From Apilactobacillus sp. (GTDB lineage: Bacteria > Bacillota > Bacilli > Lactobacillales > Lactobacillaceae): a stretch of 64,000 nucleotides of DNA. Of this stretch, positions 35,227 to 45,379 are shown one piece after another. The notes below the pieces were generated by a model. The model did no database searches. It saw only the letters and a program-made list of their open reading frames with translations, and was not told the DNA's origin. Position 1 is the first letter of the stretch; each line of letters opens with the position of its first letter. Location of the stretch: contig NZ_JAMBKT010000002.1 of the NCBI RefSeq assembly GCF_025290035.1, positions 1-64,000 on the forward strand, read 5' to 3'. The translations under genes and the position numbers were made by a program.

Positions 35227-35261
35227 AAAAAAAGCGTCTCTGCAATAGCAGGACGCTTTTA
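35227..35261 (-). terminator. Terminator of smpB
   Basis: AAAAGCGTC and CTGC pair with GCAG and GACGCTTTT around AATA, with a T run on the minus strand; it overlaps the smpB stop. Confidence 0.9.
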
Positions 35262-35732
35262 GTAATGTTTTAAAACACGAGAAATTTCACGTTCTTGATC
35301 ACGTTTCTTCATTGTCTCACGCTTATCGTATTCATGTTTACCTTCAGCCACACCAATTAAAACCTTAGCAAAACCCTTTTTTAGGTACATCTTAAGAGGA
35401 ACAATTGTTACACCCTTTTTATCTGTTTCTTTCGCTAATCTTTTAATTTCTTGTTTGTGAAGTAACAACTTTCGATTTCTTAGTGGATCATGGTTAAATT
35501 GATTACCTTGTTCGTATTCACTAATATGAATATTCATCAAGGTAGCTTGACCATCCCTAATTTGAGCAAAGCCATCTTTTAAATTAACTCGGCGTGCTCG
35601 GACAGACTTGATTTCAGTCCCAGTTAAAGCAATTCCAGCTTCATAAGTTTGGGTAATTCGATAATCATGTCGTGCCTTTCGGTTTTGAGCCATTAAGTTA
35701 TCATCTTTATTAGTTGATTTCTTTTTAACCAT
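35259..35732 (-). CDS. smpB: SsrA-binding protein SmpB
   Basis: 157 residues from the ATG at 35732 with AGAGGTG 7 nt before it. The beta-barrel has [39 protein letters not shown] and [12 protein letters not shown]; the basic C-terminal tail [21 protein letters not shown] segment enters the ribosome. It brings tmRNA to stalled ribosomes. It follows rnr by 21 nt, and ssrA itself lies at 1334-1701. Confidence 0.97.
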   Translation of the reverse strand: MVKKKSTNKDDNLMAQNRKARHDYRITQTYEAGIALTGTEIKSVRARRVNLKDGFAQIRDGQATLMNIHISEYEQGNQFNHDPLRNRKLLLHKQEIKRLAKETDKKGVTIVPLKMYLKKGFAKVLIGVAEGKHEYDKRETMKKRDQEREISRVLKHY

Positions 35733-35753
35733 TATCAATCACCTCTCAAGCAA

Positions 35754-38102
35754 TTAATGTCTTGAATTAGAGTTGTTTTTGTTATTTCTACCGTTGCGGT
35801 TGTTGTTTCTTGAACGGTTATGATTGAACTTACCATTCTTGTTGTCATTGCGACGATTATTGTTACGACGACCACCACCATTACGGTTGTTTCTACCATG
35901 AGCACCATTTGAACTACTTGGTGCCTTGATGTTAGACATTGGTGTTTCTTCCGGATTAACAATATCAAAATCAACTGCACTTTGATCAACATCAACATTT
36001 ACAACTTTAACTTTGATTGGTTGTCCAATCTTGTAAGTTCTATGAGTGTTTCTACCTACAAGGGCTAGGTATTGTTCAATGTATTCATAGTAGTCATCTT
36101 TCATTCTACTAATATGAACTAAACCTTCAACTGTATTTGGAAGTTCGATAAACATACCAAACTTCAATACTGAACTAACTGTTGCTTCGAATTCTTCACC
36201 GATGTGATCAGCCATAAATTCAGCTTTCTTCATTGCGTCAGTATCACGTTCAGCATCGATTGATCGACGTTCTGCCTTTGAAGAATGGTCTGAAATTTCT
36301 TCAAGTAATCCAGCATATTTAGCTTTAGATTCCTTGTTAATACCGTTTTCATCGTAATGGTGAATTAAACGGTGAACAGTAGTATCTGGATATCTACGAA
36401 TTGGAGAAGTGAAATGAGTGTAGAACTCAGCTCCCAAACCAAAGTGACCAAGTGGTTGATCAGTATATCTAGCTTGTTTTAAACTTCTAAGCATCATAAC
36501 TGATACCGCAGGTTCTTCTGGTTTACCAGCAACCTTACGAAGAACGTTTTGTAATACCTTAGGTTTTAAGTGATCTGGATCACCCTTAACTTCTACCCCA
36601 AAAGCAGTTAAGAATTCGAAGAATGTCTTAACTCTTTCTCCATCTGGAGTTTCATGCACACGATAAATAAATGGTGCATGTGCTTTACAATAGTGTTCAG
36701 CAACAGTTTCGTTAGCTGCCAACATGAATGATTCAATCATTCTTTCGGCAGTACCACGAACTCTTAGCTTAATGTCAATTGGGTGACCATTTTCGTCAAC
36801 AATGATTTCTGCTTCATTATCATCGAAATCAATTGCACCACGACGGCGACGTTGTTTGTACAAGATTTTGTGTAATTCGCCCATTTCTTCAAACATAGGA
36901 ACTAAGTCTTTGTAACGATCCATAGTGCTTTCATCATGAGCTTCTAAAATATCGTTTACGGCCTTGTAAGTCATACGAGCTTTAGACTTCATAACACTTG
37001 GGTGAATGCTGTGGTTAACAACTTGACCAGCAGGGTTAATTTCCATGTCACAACTCATACATAAACGAAGTTGACCTTCATTCAATGAACAAATTCCGTT
37101 TGATAATCTTCTTGGTAACATTGGAATAACTCTATCTGTTAGGTAAACAGAAGTTCCACGTTTGTATGCTTCTTCATCTAAAAGACTACCAGGTTTTACA
37201 TAGTGAGAAACATCGGCAATGTGAACACCTAGATGATAGTTTCCATTTGGTAATTTCCATACAGTAACCGCATCATCTAAATCCTTTGATGATTCTCCAT
37301 CAATAGTAACCAATGTTTGATCAGTAATGTCTTCTCTTCCTTCTTTTTCTTCTTCAGAAATTTCTTCAGGAATTGCATCGGCTTCTTGTAAAACATCTTC
37401 TGGGAATTGTGCAGGAATTTCATGTGCGTACACGATTTGTAAAATATCAATTCCTGGGTCATCAACACTACCAATTACTTCTTTGGCAATTCCGACCATG
37501 TAGTCAGGATGATCTGGACTTGGGTATTCTGTAATTTCAGCAGTAATTACTTCCCCAGCTGTTGGCTTTAATCCAACTCCAGTAATGTAGAACTTGTAGT
37601 TCATTAATTTCTTTTCTTTAAGCTTAATTTGACCGTAGTATCCATTGTCATCATCAGACTTGAAGAATTCACCAACAACTTGTTCGTAATGTCTTTCAAC
37701 GATGTTAACAACTTTTCCTTCAGGGCCCTTGCCTGCGTTTTGTTCAGCCTTTTTAACGATTTCAATTTCAACGGTATCACCATTCATGGCTTGAAGGGTA
37801 TTGTCAGGTGCAATAAATGCATCTTCCAAGTTTTCGTCATAGTTAACGAATCCAAATCCCTTAGGATTAGCATGGAATGTCCCTTCGATTTTTTCTCCTT
37901 GCGCGTTTAACTTGAAATTGCCGCTTTCAGTGACAACAACAGTTTTTTCGCGTTCTAATACTGCAAGAGATTGTACGATTAATTTAAATGCGTTTGCTCC
38001 GTGATATCCTAATTCATCTGCGAGTTGTTCTACAGAGAATTCTTTTCCGGAAAACTTCTTTAACACATCATGAATTTCTTGTTTTAAACTATTATCTTCC
38101 AA
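35754..38102 (-). CDS. rnr: Ribonuclease R
   Basis: 782 residues from a TTG start at 38102 with AAGGAG 6-7 nt before it. Order: winged-helix N-terminus (1-65), cold-shock domains, RNB catalytic domain with TIDGESSKDLDDAV and GVHIADVSHYV (Asp ligands), an S1 domain (about 640-725), then a low-complexity tail. RNase R degrades structured RNA 3' to 5' and non-stop mRNA during trans-translation. The tail (about 729-782) is almost only Asn, Arg, Gly, Ser and His and would be disordered. It is upstream of smpB in the same operon. Confidence 0.96.
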   Translation of the reverse strand: MEDNSLKQEIHDVLKKFSGKEFSVEQLADELGYHGANAFKLIVQSLAVLEREKTVVVTESGNFKLNAQGEKIEGTFHANPKGFGFVNYDENLEDAFIAPDNTLQAMNGDTVEIEIVKKAEQNAGKGPEGKVVNIVERHYEQVVGEFFKSDDDNGYYGQIKLKEKKLMNYKFYITGVGLKPTAGEVITAEITEYPSPDHPDYMVGIAKEVIGSVDDPGIDILQIVYAHEIPAQFPEDVLQEADAIPEEISEEEKEGREDITDQTLVTIDGESSKDLDDAVTVWKLPNGNYHLGVHIADVSHYVKPGSLLDEEAYKRGTSVYLTDRVIPMLPRRLSNGICSLNEGQLRLCMSCDMEINPAGQVVNHSIHPSVMKSKARMTYKAVNDILEAHDESTMDRYKDLVPMFEEMGELHKILYKQRRRRGAIDFDDNEAEIIVDENGHPIDIKLRVRGTAERMIESFMLAANETVAEHYCKAHAPFIYRVHETPDGERVKTFFEFLTAFGVEVKGDPDHLKPKVLQNVLRKVAGKPEEPAVSVMMLRSLKQARYTDQPLGHFGLGAEFYTHFTSPIRRYPDTTVHRLIHHYDENGINKESKAKYAGLLEEISDHSSKAERRSIDAERDTDAMKKAEFMADHIGEEFEATVSSVLKFGMFIELPNTVEGLVHISRMKDDYYEYIEQYLALVGRNTHRTYKIGQPIKVKVVNVDVDQSAVDFDIVNPEETPMSNIKAPSSSNGAHGRNNRNGGGRRNNNRRNDNKNGKFNHNRSRNNNRNGRNNKNNSNSRH

Positions 38103-38212
38103 AATTGACTCCTTAAATCTATATTTTTGACCTTAATCAAATTCGTTATTTATTAATTTATATTTTAACATTTTTATAACTACAATAAGCATATGATTGT
38201 TTATTTTTTGCA

Positions 38213-38250
38213 TAAAAAAAGCTCCTGTAACATATTCGTACAGGAGTTAA
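38213..38250 (-). terminator. Terminator of secG
   Basis: GCTCCTGTA pairs with TACAGGAGT (last pair G-T) around ACATATTCG, with seven T on the minus strand. Confidence 0.88.
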
Positions 38251-38254
38251 TTAA

Positions 38255-38494
38255 CTAGTGTGAAGAGAACCAAACTAGTCCAAGTGCAGCTGCAAAGAAA
38301 ATAATTAATAGCACAACTGTTACTTTTTGCATAAATGCTTCAAAACCACGTGGCTTAGCGTTAGCGAATAAATCATCTGCACCACCGGTTAAAGAAGACA
38401 TTGCGTCATTATTAGTCTTTGCTGGTTGCATTAAGACAGCAATAATAATTAATACACTGTCAATCCAAATTATATCCATTAAGAAATTATACAA
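38255..38494 (-). CDS. secG: Preprotein translocase subunit SecG
   Basis: 79 residues with two membrane helices (about 8-25 and 55-75) and the SecG loop DAMSSLTGGADDLF between them. The start is TTG at 38494 with AGGAGG 7 nt upstream; an ATG six codons in lacks a site. SecG aids SecA-driven protein export with SecYE. Its usual place after eno and before rnr is kept, but a ClC gene lies between eno and secG here. Confidence 0.93.
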   Translation of the reverse strand: MYNFLMDIIWIDSVLIIIAVLMQPAKTNNDAMSSLTGGADDLFANAKPRGFEAFMQKVTVVLLIIFFAAALGLVWFSSH

Positions 38495-38597
38495 TTCGTT
38501 GCCTCCTACCTAAATGTAAATAGGTTTCATCTTTAACTTTATCTTTACAGCCTAGTTTATCATAGAAATGATAAACATGCCAATTAAACCAGATTTT

Positions 38598-40124
38598 TTA
38601 ATCGTCCAGCGTTAATTTTTCCACATGAGAATAAACATATCCACGATTATCATAGTTTGTTGATAACTCGATGTTATCCCCAGCCTTTAAGATAGTATCC
38701 CCATCCGGAACAATATACTGTTCATTTCGTTTAATTGCTCTAATGATACAACCATCAGGCCAATTGATATCCTTTACTGCCGCTTGATCCATTACAGACC
38801 CTACTTGAATAGAGAAATATAGGTTTGTTAGTTTTCCACTTGTTAATAACTTTTGCGGACTTAACATTTTTTGTAGCATTTCATTATAAATTGGACTTCC
38901 ACCCAATAAATCAGTTACTTCATAAGCAACTAAGGTCACAAAAGCTAATGACATCAAGTTTTGTAGTGATCCAACCATTTCAGTAATTAACAAAATAGCT
39001 GTAAATGGTGCTTTCCCTACACAAGCAAAGAATCCACTCATTGATATGATAATGAAGTTAACAAAATAAATCTGTGGTAAGACTCCGTATGATATCAATA
39101 TTTGGGCATAAATCGCCCCTATTAGTGCTCCTAATGATAACATTGGTAAAAATATGCCACCGGGTAAACCAGTTGAATAAGACAAAATAGACATGAAAAA
39201 TCTAATAATTAAAAACCAGATCAAAATTGTTAGTGTTGGTGTTACTTTGGCGATTAATAAAACCATTGTACTTCCACCACCTACGATTGTGGGTAAGTAC
39301 ATTTCAAATGGAATTACTAACATAAATGGAATTGTTATCCACACAATGTTTGGAACCCAGTTCAATTTTTCATATAGATCATTAATATGCAATGTTGACC
39401 ATTCATAAATCATTCCGCACAATCCTAAAATAATCCCCAAACCAATTAAGTAAGGATAAATGTGTAACGGAATCACATGTGAATATGCCATGTGTAAAAC
39501 GGGAACCTTGCCAAAGATAGCACTAGAAACAAAATTTGCACTTACAGCAGCTGATAATGAAACTATCCACACTGATGTGGAAAAGTTATGATAGATCTCT
39601 TCTAGTACAAATAATGTACTAGCAATGGGTGCATTAAATGCCGCAGATAGTCCAGCTGCAGCTCCACCGGAAACTAAAACTTTTTCATCATCGCTGTTTT
39701 GTTTCAACAATTTGGAAAGTCCTTGCGCAGTGGTCGCTCCTAATTGAATTGAAGGCCCTTCTCTTCCTAAGAATAAACCACTGGAAATCGCTAAAATCCC
39801 ACCTACGAATTTTTTAGATAGAACCGACCACCAAGAATAAGTTAATTCACCATTTAGTAAACCTTCTACTTGTGGAATTCCTGAACCTTTGATGTTTTTA
39901 TCTTCTTGAATCAAGCTATAACCAATTAACGCAATTAAAACGTTAATCAATATCAATAGCGCTAAAAAGCCTAAATTATGTTTAGCTAATTTGGCTAGTA
40001 ATAGGAAACCTTTTGATAGGTTCTCAATTCCTAGTCTAAATAAACTAACTATTAATCCCGCAGCGATTCCAATCAGTACCCCATATAAAACTGATTTAAA
40101 CCTTTTAATATTATCAACTTGCAA
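38598..40124 (-). CDS. ClC-family chloride/proton (or fluoride) transporter with TrkA-C domain
   Basis: 508 residues from a TTG at 40124 with GAGGCGG just upstream; an ATG 11 codons earlier lacks a site, so the start is not certain. ClC motifs are GSGIPQVEG, GREGPSIQLGA (with the gating Glu) and TGLPGGIFLPMLSLGA. The gating Glu indicates an exchanger rather than a channel. Ten or more helices are followed by a TrkA-C domain (about 435-500). It may support acid tolerance. It is flanked by terminators and is inserted in a normally compact eno-secG order. Confidence 0.9.
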   Translation of the reverse strand: MQVDNIKRFKSVLYGVLIGIAAGLIVSLFRLGIENLSKGFLLLAKLAKHNLGFLALLILINVLIALIGYSLIQEDKNIKGSGIPQVEGLLNGELTYSWWSVLSKKFVGGILAISSGLFLGREGPSIQLGATTAQGLSKLLKQNSDDEKVLVSGGAAAGLSAAFNAPIASTLFVLEEIYHNFSTSVWIVSLSAAVSANFVSSAIFGKVPVLHMAYSHVIPLHIYPYLIGLGIILGLCGMIYEWSTLHINDLYEKLNWVPNIVWITIPFMLVIPFEMYLPTIVGGGSTMVLLIAKVTPTLTILIWFLIIRFFMSILSYSTGLPGGIFLPMLSLGALIGAIYAQILISYGVLPQIYFVNFIIISMSGFFACVGKAPFTAILLITEMVGSLQNLMSLAFVTLVAYEVTDLLGGSPIYNEMLQKMLSPQKLLTSGKLTNLYFSIQVGSVMDQAAVKDINWPDGCIIRAIKRNEQYIVPDGDTILKAGDNIELSTNYDNRGYVYSHVEKLTLDD

Positions 40125-40170
40125 ATTGTCCGCCTCTTTATCCACATGAAATAACATTCAAAAATATGTA

Positions 40171-40207
40171 CAAAAAAAGCATTGAAACATTCAATGCTTT
40201 TTTATTT
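40171..40207 (-). terminator. Terminator of eno
   Basis: AAGCATTGAA pairs with TTCAATGCTT with a T run on the minus strand. Confidence 0.88.
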
Positions 40208-40218
40208 ATAACAAGTTA

Positions 40219-41550
<1,332 letters not shown>

Positions 41551-41552
41551 TT

Positions 41553-41617
41553 AATGAAAGTTGTTACCTCGGAATCAAGGCTACTTTCATTTTATTATTT
41601 TAACGACTAACTTTCAA
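41553..41617 (-). promoter_or_regulatory. eno promoter and 9-bp inverted repeat in the leader
   Basis: On the minus strand TTGAAA (41612-41617), 17 bp, TAAAAT (41589-41594). AATGAAAGT (41583-41591, minus) overlaps the -10 and recurs inverted as ACTTTCATT (41553-41561) directly before AAGGAG. The repeat may be an operator, or a 5' stem-loop next to the ribosome site. Confidence 0.55.
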
Positions 41618-41636
41618 TAAAAAACTGTTCAATCTG

Positions 41637-42398
41637 TTAATTATTTTGATAATTAACGATTTTTATGAATTCTTCGGCCTTCAAACTGCTCTTTCCAGGA
41701 AGAACTCCATCCACATCCTCTTGCTTCATAATTTCAGCAACATTGCGTGAATTAACACTTCCACCATATACAATTCTAATTTCGTTAGCGATATCTTGAC
41801 CATATAGATCAATTAAAGTTTCGCGAATTAAAAAACAAGCTTCTTGAATTTCTGCAGCACTAGCAGTACGACCAGTTCCAATTGCCCAACTAGGTTCGTA
41901 GCCAATCACCACGTGCTTGGCATCTTCAGGTGAAATCCCCTTCAATGCTTCAATCACTGGGTTTACCACCCAATTCATTTCATCGACTGTCTTTCTTTTT
42001 GCCATGGTTTCATCACAACAAATTATCGGTGTCATATTATTTTTAATTACTGCTTTTACTTTTTTATTAATCATTTTGTTTGATTCGTCAAAGTATTTAC
42101 GACGTTCAGAATGACCAAGCATCACATACTTAACGCCCATGTCGGCTAGTGCCATTGGACTAACTTCACCAGTATATGCTCCTGAATCTTTATAAAAGCA
42201 GTTTTGTGCTGCGGTTTTTAAGTTTTTTTCTTCTTTACAAAATTTAGTCAAAGCATCCATATAAATTGAAGATGCAGCAATTGCACATTCCACGTCATGT
42301 GGATCTGGCAATCTTCCTTTGACTGTACTTAGGAAATCTTCTACTTCAGATAATGTTAAGTTCATCTTCCAATTTCCAACAATAAAAGGAGTTCTCAT
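41637..42398 (-). CDS. tpiA: Triosephosphate isomerase
   Basis: 253 residues. Motifs are IVGNWKMN (6-13, Asn/Lys), LGHSERRKYF (catalytic His), VIGYEPSWAIGTGRTAS (catalytic Glu and loop 6) and VYGGSVNSRN. It interconverts dihydroxyacetone phosphate and glyceraldehyde 3-phosphate. AGGAGGT precedes the ATG. It has its own TATAAT (42419-42424, minus) and lies 174 nt from pgk beyond a terminator. Confidence 0.97.
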   Translation of the reverse strand: MRTPFIVGNWKMNLTLSEVEDFLSTVKGRLPDPHDVECAIAASSIYMDALTKFCKEEKNLKTAAQNCFYKDSGAYTGEVSPMALADMGVKYVMLGHSERRKYFDESNKMINKKVKAVIKNNMTPIICCDETMAKRKTVDEMNWVVNPVIEALKGISPEDAKHVVIGYEPSWAIGTGRTASAAEIQEACFLIRETLIDLYGQDIANEIRIVYGGSVNSRNVAEIMKQEDVDGVLPGKSSLKAEEFIKIVNYQNN

Positions 42399-42479
42399 TT
42401 TATACCTCCTATACTCTTATTATAATTATCGTTTAACGCCACAATTTAATGATATCATTTTTCGCAATGAATATCCTGT

Positions 42480-42506
42480 TTAGCAATTACCTTGTTAGGC
42501 AATTCC
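42480..42506 (-). repeat. Direct repeat upstream of tpiA
   Basis: TTAGCAATTACC (42480-42491) and TTAGGCAATTCC (42495-42506) are near copies about 15 bp apart, 80-110 bp before tpiA. They may be half-sites of a regulator. The remainder of the pgk-tpiA gap holds the tpiA -10 and the pgk terminator. Confidence 0.35.
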
Positions 42507-42523
42507 CACTCCTCTTATTATAC

Positions 42524-42557
42524 AAAAAAAAGACCCGATGTTATACATCGAATCTTA
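42524..42557 (-). terminator. Terminator of pgk
   Basis: AAGATTCGATG and CATCGGGTCTT (with two G-T pairs) fold around TATAA on the minus strand, followed by eight T. Confidence 0.85.
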
Positions 42558-42572
42558 AAAAGATAACTTATC

Positions 42573-43787
42573 TTATTTATCTGTGATTGAAGCAATACCT
42601 GGTAAAGTCTTACCTTCCATGTATTCTAGAGAAGCTCCACCACCAGTTGAAACGTGTGATAGCTTGTCAGCAATACCTAATTCGTTACATGCGGCAGTTG
42701 AGTCACCACCACCAACAACAGTAGTTGCGTCAGTTAGTTGACCTAAGAACTTACCAACAGCTAATGTACCGTTAGCAAAGTTACTCATTTCAAACACACC
42801 CATAGGTCCGTTCCAAACAACAGTCTTAGCATCTTTTAGAACGCTTTCGAATAATTCAATACTCTTAGGACCAATATCTAGAGCCATTTGACCATCAGGA
42901 ATATTTTCACCAACAGTTTGAATTGGAGCATCGTTGTTGAATTCTGGAGCAACGATTGAGTCGATAGGTAGAACAATCTTGTCGCCACCCTTTTCTAAGA
43001 TTTCCTTAGCAGTATCAATCTTGTCCTTTTCAACTAGTGAGTTACCAATTGAGAAACCTTTAGCAGCGTAGAATGTGTAAGTCATTCCACCACCGATGAT
43101 AATTTTATCAGCTTTATCTAGTAGGTTGTCGATAACACCAATCTTATCTGAAACCTTTGCACCACCTAAGATGGCAACAAATGGACGTTTAGGATCGTTT
43201 ACGGCACCACCGATAAATTTAATTTCTTTTTCCATTAGGAAACCAGCAGCAACAGGTTTGTCGTTAGCTTCCATAGCAGTTGCAATACCAACGTTTGAAG
43301 CATGTGAACGGTGAGCAGTTCCGAATGCATCGTTTACGAAGCAGTCACCAAGTGAAGCCCAGTATTCACCTAACTTAGGATCATTACCCGATTCACGTTT
43401 AACAGTTTCACCGTCAACAACGTCTTCAAAACGAGTGTTTTCAACAACAACAATGTCACCATCGCTCATGTTGTTAATTGCATCTTCAAGTTGTGAACCT
43501 TCTGTTTCAGGAACAAAAGTAACAGGCTTGTTGATTAGTTCAGATAGCTTTGCAGCAACTGGACGTAGTGAAAGTTCTTTCTTATCATCTTCACTCTTGA
43601 TTCTACCAAGATGTGAGAATAATACAGCCTTTCCACCATGTTCGATTACGTATTTGATTGTTGGAATAGCACCAACGATACGACTAGTATCACCAACAAC
43701 GCCATCTTTAATAGGAACGTTGAAGTCAACACGCATTAAAACTTTTTTACCTTTTAAATCTAAATCAGAAACAACTGTCTTAGCCAA
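42573..43787 (-). CDS. pgk: Phosphoglycerate kinase
   Basis: 404 residues. Motifs are LMRVDFNVP (17-25), SHLGR (substrate Arg), [22 protein letters not shown] and the nucleotide loop GGGDSTAAC. It makes ATP from 1,3-bisphosphoglycerate. The start is TTG at 43787 with GGAGGT 8 nt upstream. It follows gap across a GC-rich hairpin. Confidence 0.97.
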   Translation of the reverse strand: MAKTVVSDLDLKGKKVLMRVDFNVPIKDGVVGDTSRIVGAIPTIKYVIEHGGKAVLFSHLGRIKSEDDKKELSLRPVAAKLSELINKPVTFVPETEGSQLEDAINNMSDGDIVVVENTRFEDVVDGETVKRESGNDPKLGEYWASLGDCFVNDAFGTAHRSHASNVGIATAMEANDKPVAAGFLMEKEIKFIGGAVNDPKRPFVAILGGAKVSDKIGVIDNLLDKADKIIIGGGMTYTFYAAKGFSIGNSLVEKDKIDTAKEILEKGGDKIVLPIDSIVAPEFNNDAPIQTVGENIPDGQMALDIGPKSIELFESVLKDAKTVVWNGPMGVFEMSNFANGTLAVGKFLGQLTDATTVVGGGDSTAACNELGIADKLSHVSTGGGASLEYMEGKTLPGIASITDK

Positions 43788-43885
43788 TCTAGATTACCTC
43801 CCAAACAATATTTAATAAATAAATGTAACAATTTCAATATACTTCATTTAAAGTATAATTTCAAAGATTTTTAAAATTATTTATT

Positions 43886-43918
43886 ATAAAAAATGGAGGA
43901 GGCATTTGCCTCCTCCAC
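43886..43918 (-). terminator. Terminator-like hairpin between gap and pgk
   Basis: TGGAGGAGGC pairs perfectly with GCCTCCTCCA around ATTT (10 bp, GC-rich), with a T run on the minus strand. The arms carry both a ribosome-site sequence (GGAGG) and its complement. Confidence 0.85.
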
Positions 43919-43946
43919 CTTAAAACTTGCTAAATTATAATTAAGA

Positions 43947-44960
43947 TTATAGTTGAGCGAAGTGTAGTAAAGTACGAACCATGTTACAAGTGAAGCCCCA
44001 TTCGTTATCGTACCATGACCAAACTTTAACAAGTTGGTCGTCACCGAATGTAGTAACATCAGTTTGAGTAGCATCAAATACTGATCCGTGAGTATCACCA
44101 ATGATATCACTTGAAACGATTGGTTCATCGTTGTAACCAAATGCTTCGTTACCTTCAGTGTATTCTTTCATCTTAGCGTTAATTTCATCAGCTGTTACGT
44201 TCTTCTTTTCAACGATAGCAGTTAATTCAGTTAATGAACCGTCAACAATACCAACACGTTGAGCAACACCATTTAACTTACCGTCAAGTTCTGGAACAAC
44301 AAGACCTAGGGCCTTAGCAGCACCAGTTGAATGAGGAATAGTGTTAGTTGATGCAGTACGGTTGTTTCTGAACTTCTTACCACGAGGGCCATCTAAGATA
44401 GCTTGAGTTGAAGTAAAGGCATGAATAGTAGTCATAGTACCAACTTTGATACCAAAGTCCTTGTTCAAGAAGTAAGCAGTTGGTGCAATACTACTTGTAG
44501 TACATGAACCAGCTGAAACAATCTTGTCATCTGAGTTTAGAGTATCCAAGTTAACACCAGGAACAACAGTCTTAATTTGACCTGCAGGTGCAGAAATAAG
44601 AACACGCTTTGCACCAGCGTCTAAGTGAGCTTGTGATTTTTCTTCTGAAGTGTAGAAACCAGTACATTCTAGTACAAAGTCAACACCATCATTTTTAACC
44701 CATGGTAGGTCAGCGGCATTGCGTTCAGCGTAAACTGGAACTTCCTTACCGTCAACAACGATTCCGTTATCAGTTGAAGTAACTTCACCTGGGAATTTAC
44801 CATGTGTTGAATCATATTTTAATAAGTATGCAAGCATTGAAGGAGTTGTTAAATCGTTGATAGCAGCAACTTCAATTTCGTCTGAGTTTAGTTCGTGGAT
44901 ACGTTTGAAAGCCAAACGACCAATACGACCAAAACCGTTAATACCAATTTTTACAGTCAT
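43947..44960 (-). CDS. gap: Glyceraldehyde-3-phosphate dehydrogenase
   Basis: 337 residues. NAD-binding [15 protein letters not shown] (5-19), catalytic Cys in [26 protein letters not shown] (catalytic His in the region) and [10 protein letters not shown]. It oxidises glyceraldehyde 3-phosphate to 1,3-bisphosphoglycerate with NAD+. GGAGG precedes the ATG. In many relatives the repressor gene cggR lies just upstream; here it is missing and the tRNA-Arg/clpP unit follows directly. Confidence 0.98.
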   Translation of the reverse strand: MTVKIGINGFGRIGRLAFKRIHELNSDEIEVAAINDLTTPSMLAYLLKYDSTHGKFPGEVTSTDNGIVVDGKEVPVYAERNAADLPWVKNDGVDFVLECTGFYTSEEKSQAHLDAGAKRVLISAPAGQIKTVVPGVNLDTLNSDDKIVSAGSCTTSSIAPTAYFLNKDFGIKVGTMTTIHAFTSTQAILDGPRGKKFRNNRTASTNTIPHSTGAAKALGLVVPELDGKLNGVAQRVGIVDGSLTELTAIVEKKNVTADEINAKMKEYTEGNEAFGYNDEPIVSSDIIGDTHGSVFDATQTDVTTFGDDQLVKVWSWYDNEWGFTCNMVRTLLHFAQL

Positions 44961-44990
44961 AACTGTTTTCCTCCTAGAGAAATAAATTTA

Positions 44991-45056
44991 AGTACTACGT
45001 ACGGATTAAATGTTACTACTTTTTTACTGATCAGTCTACAATACTTGCTCAGTATT
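44991..45056. promoter_or_regulatory. Palindrome cluster in the gap upstream region
   Basis: ACTGATCAGT (45026-45035) and ATACT-TGCTC-AGTAT (45041-45055) lie close together, with GTAC-TAC-GTAC at 44992-45002. They overlap the likely promoter area (weak TATTGT at 45038-45043 on the minus strand). They may be operators of an unlinked regulator. Confidence 0.35.
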
Positions 45057-45165
45057 TTAAAAATAATTACGAATAGTTATTTTTATTAAAGTAGTTGTCT
45101 AATCCTACTTCATTAGTATATCAGTGCTATTTTATGTTTGCAAATCAATTAGCTCATTCACTATC

Positions 45166-45194
45166 TTGAATTTTAACGCCAATTCCGCTATAGT
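45166..45194 (+). promoter_or_regulatory. Promoter of tRNA-Arg
   Basis: TTGAAT (45166-45171), 17 bp, TATAGT (45189-45194), 15 nt before the tRNA. Confidence 0.7.
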
Positions 45195-45209
45195 TTAACC
45201 TGTTTAAAC

Positions 45210-45281
45210 GCATCTGTAGTGTAATGGATAGCACCAAAGATTCCGGTTCTTTTAATGGGGGTTCGATTCCCTCCAGATGCA
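45210..45281 (+). tRNA. tRNA-Arg (anticodon CCG)
   Basis: Acceptor stem GCATCTG/CAGATGC, D stem GTGT/GCAC, anticodon stem AAAGA/TCTTT with loop TTCCGGT, T arm GGGGG-TTCGATT-CCCTC and discriminator A. CCG reads CGG (Arg), a rare codon in AT-rich genomes. No CCA is encoded. It lies alone between gap and clpP. No terminator follows before clpP, so read-through into clpP is possible. Confidence 0.95.
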
Positions 45282-45305
45282 CTAGTAATTATTATAGTTA
45301 AATCA

Positions 45306-45345
45306 TTTGACCTTAATTGACCATTGATATAAAATTATAATAATT
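45306..45345 (+). promoter_or_regulatory. CtsR box and promoter of clpP
   Basis: The reverse strand reads GGTCAAT-TAA-GGTCAAA (45306-45322), matching the CtsR heptad repeat GGTCAAA-N3-GGTCAAA in all but one base. TATAAT (45336-45341) follows; the -35 (TTAATT, 45313-45318) would lie inside the box. CtsR represses clp genes until heat or protein stress. Confidence 0.85.
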
Positions 45346-45379
45346 CAAAAATGAATTATCTGTAAGGGAGGATAACACT

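Noticed and set aside
35735..35998. 87-codon minus-strand frame overlapping the rnr 3' end
   Set aside because: An out-of-frame reading of the repetitive Asn/Arg codons of the rnr tail.
43435..43815. 126-codon plus-strand frame opposite pgk
   Set aside because: Antisense shadow with no ribosome site; the minus strand is clearly pgk.
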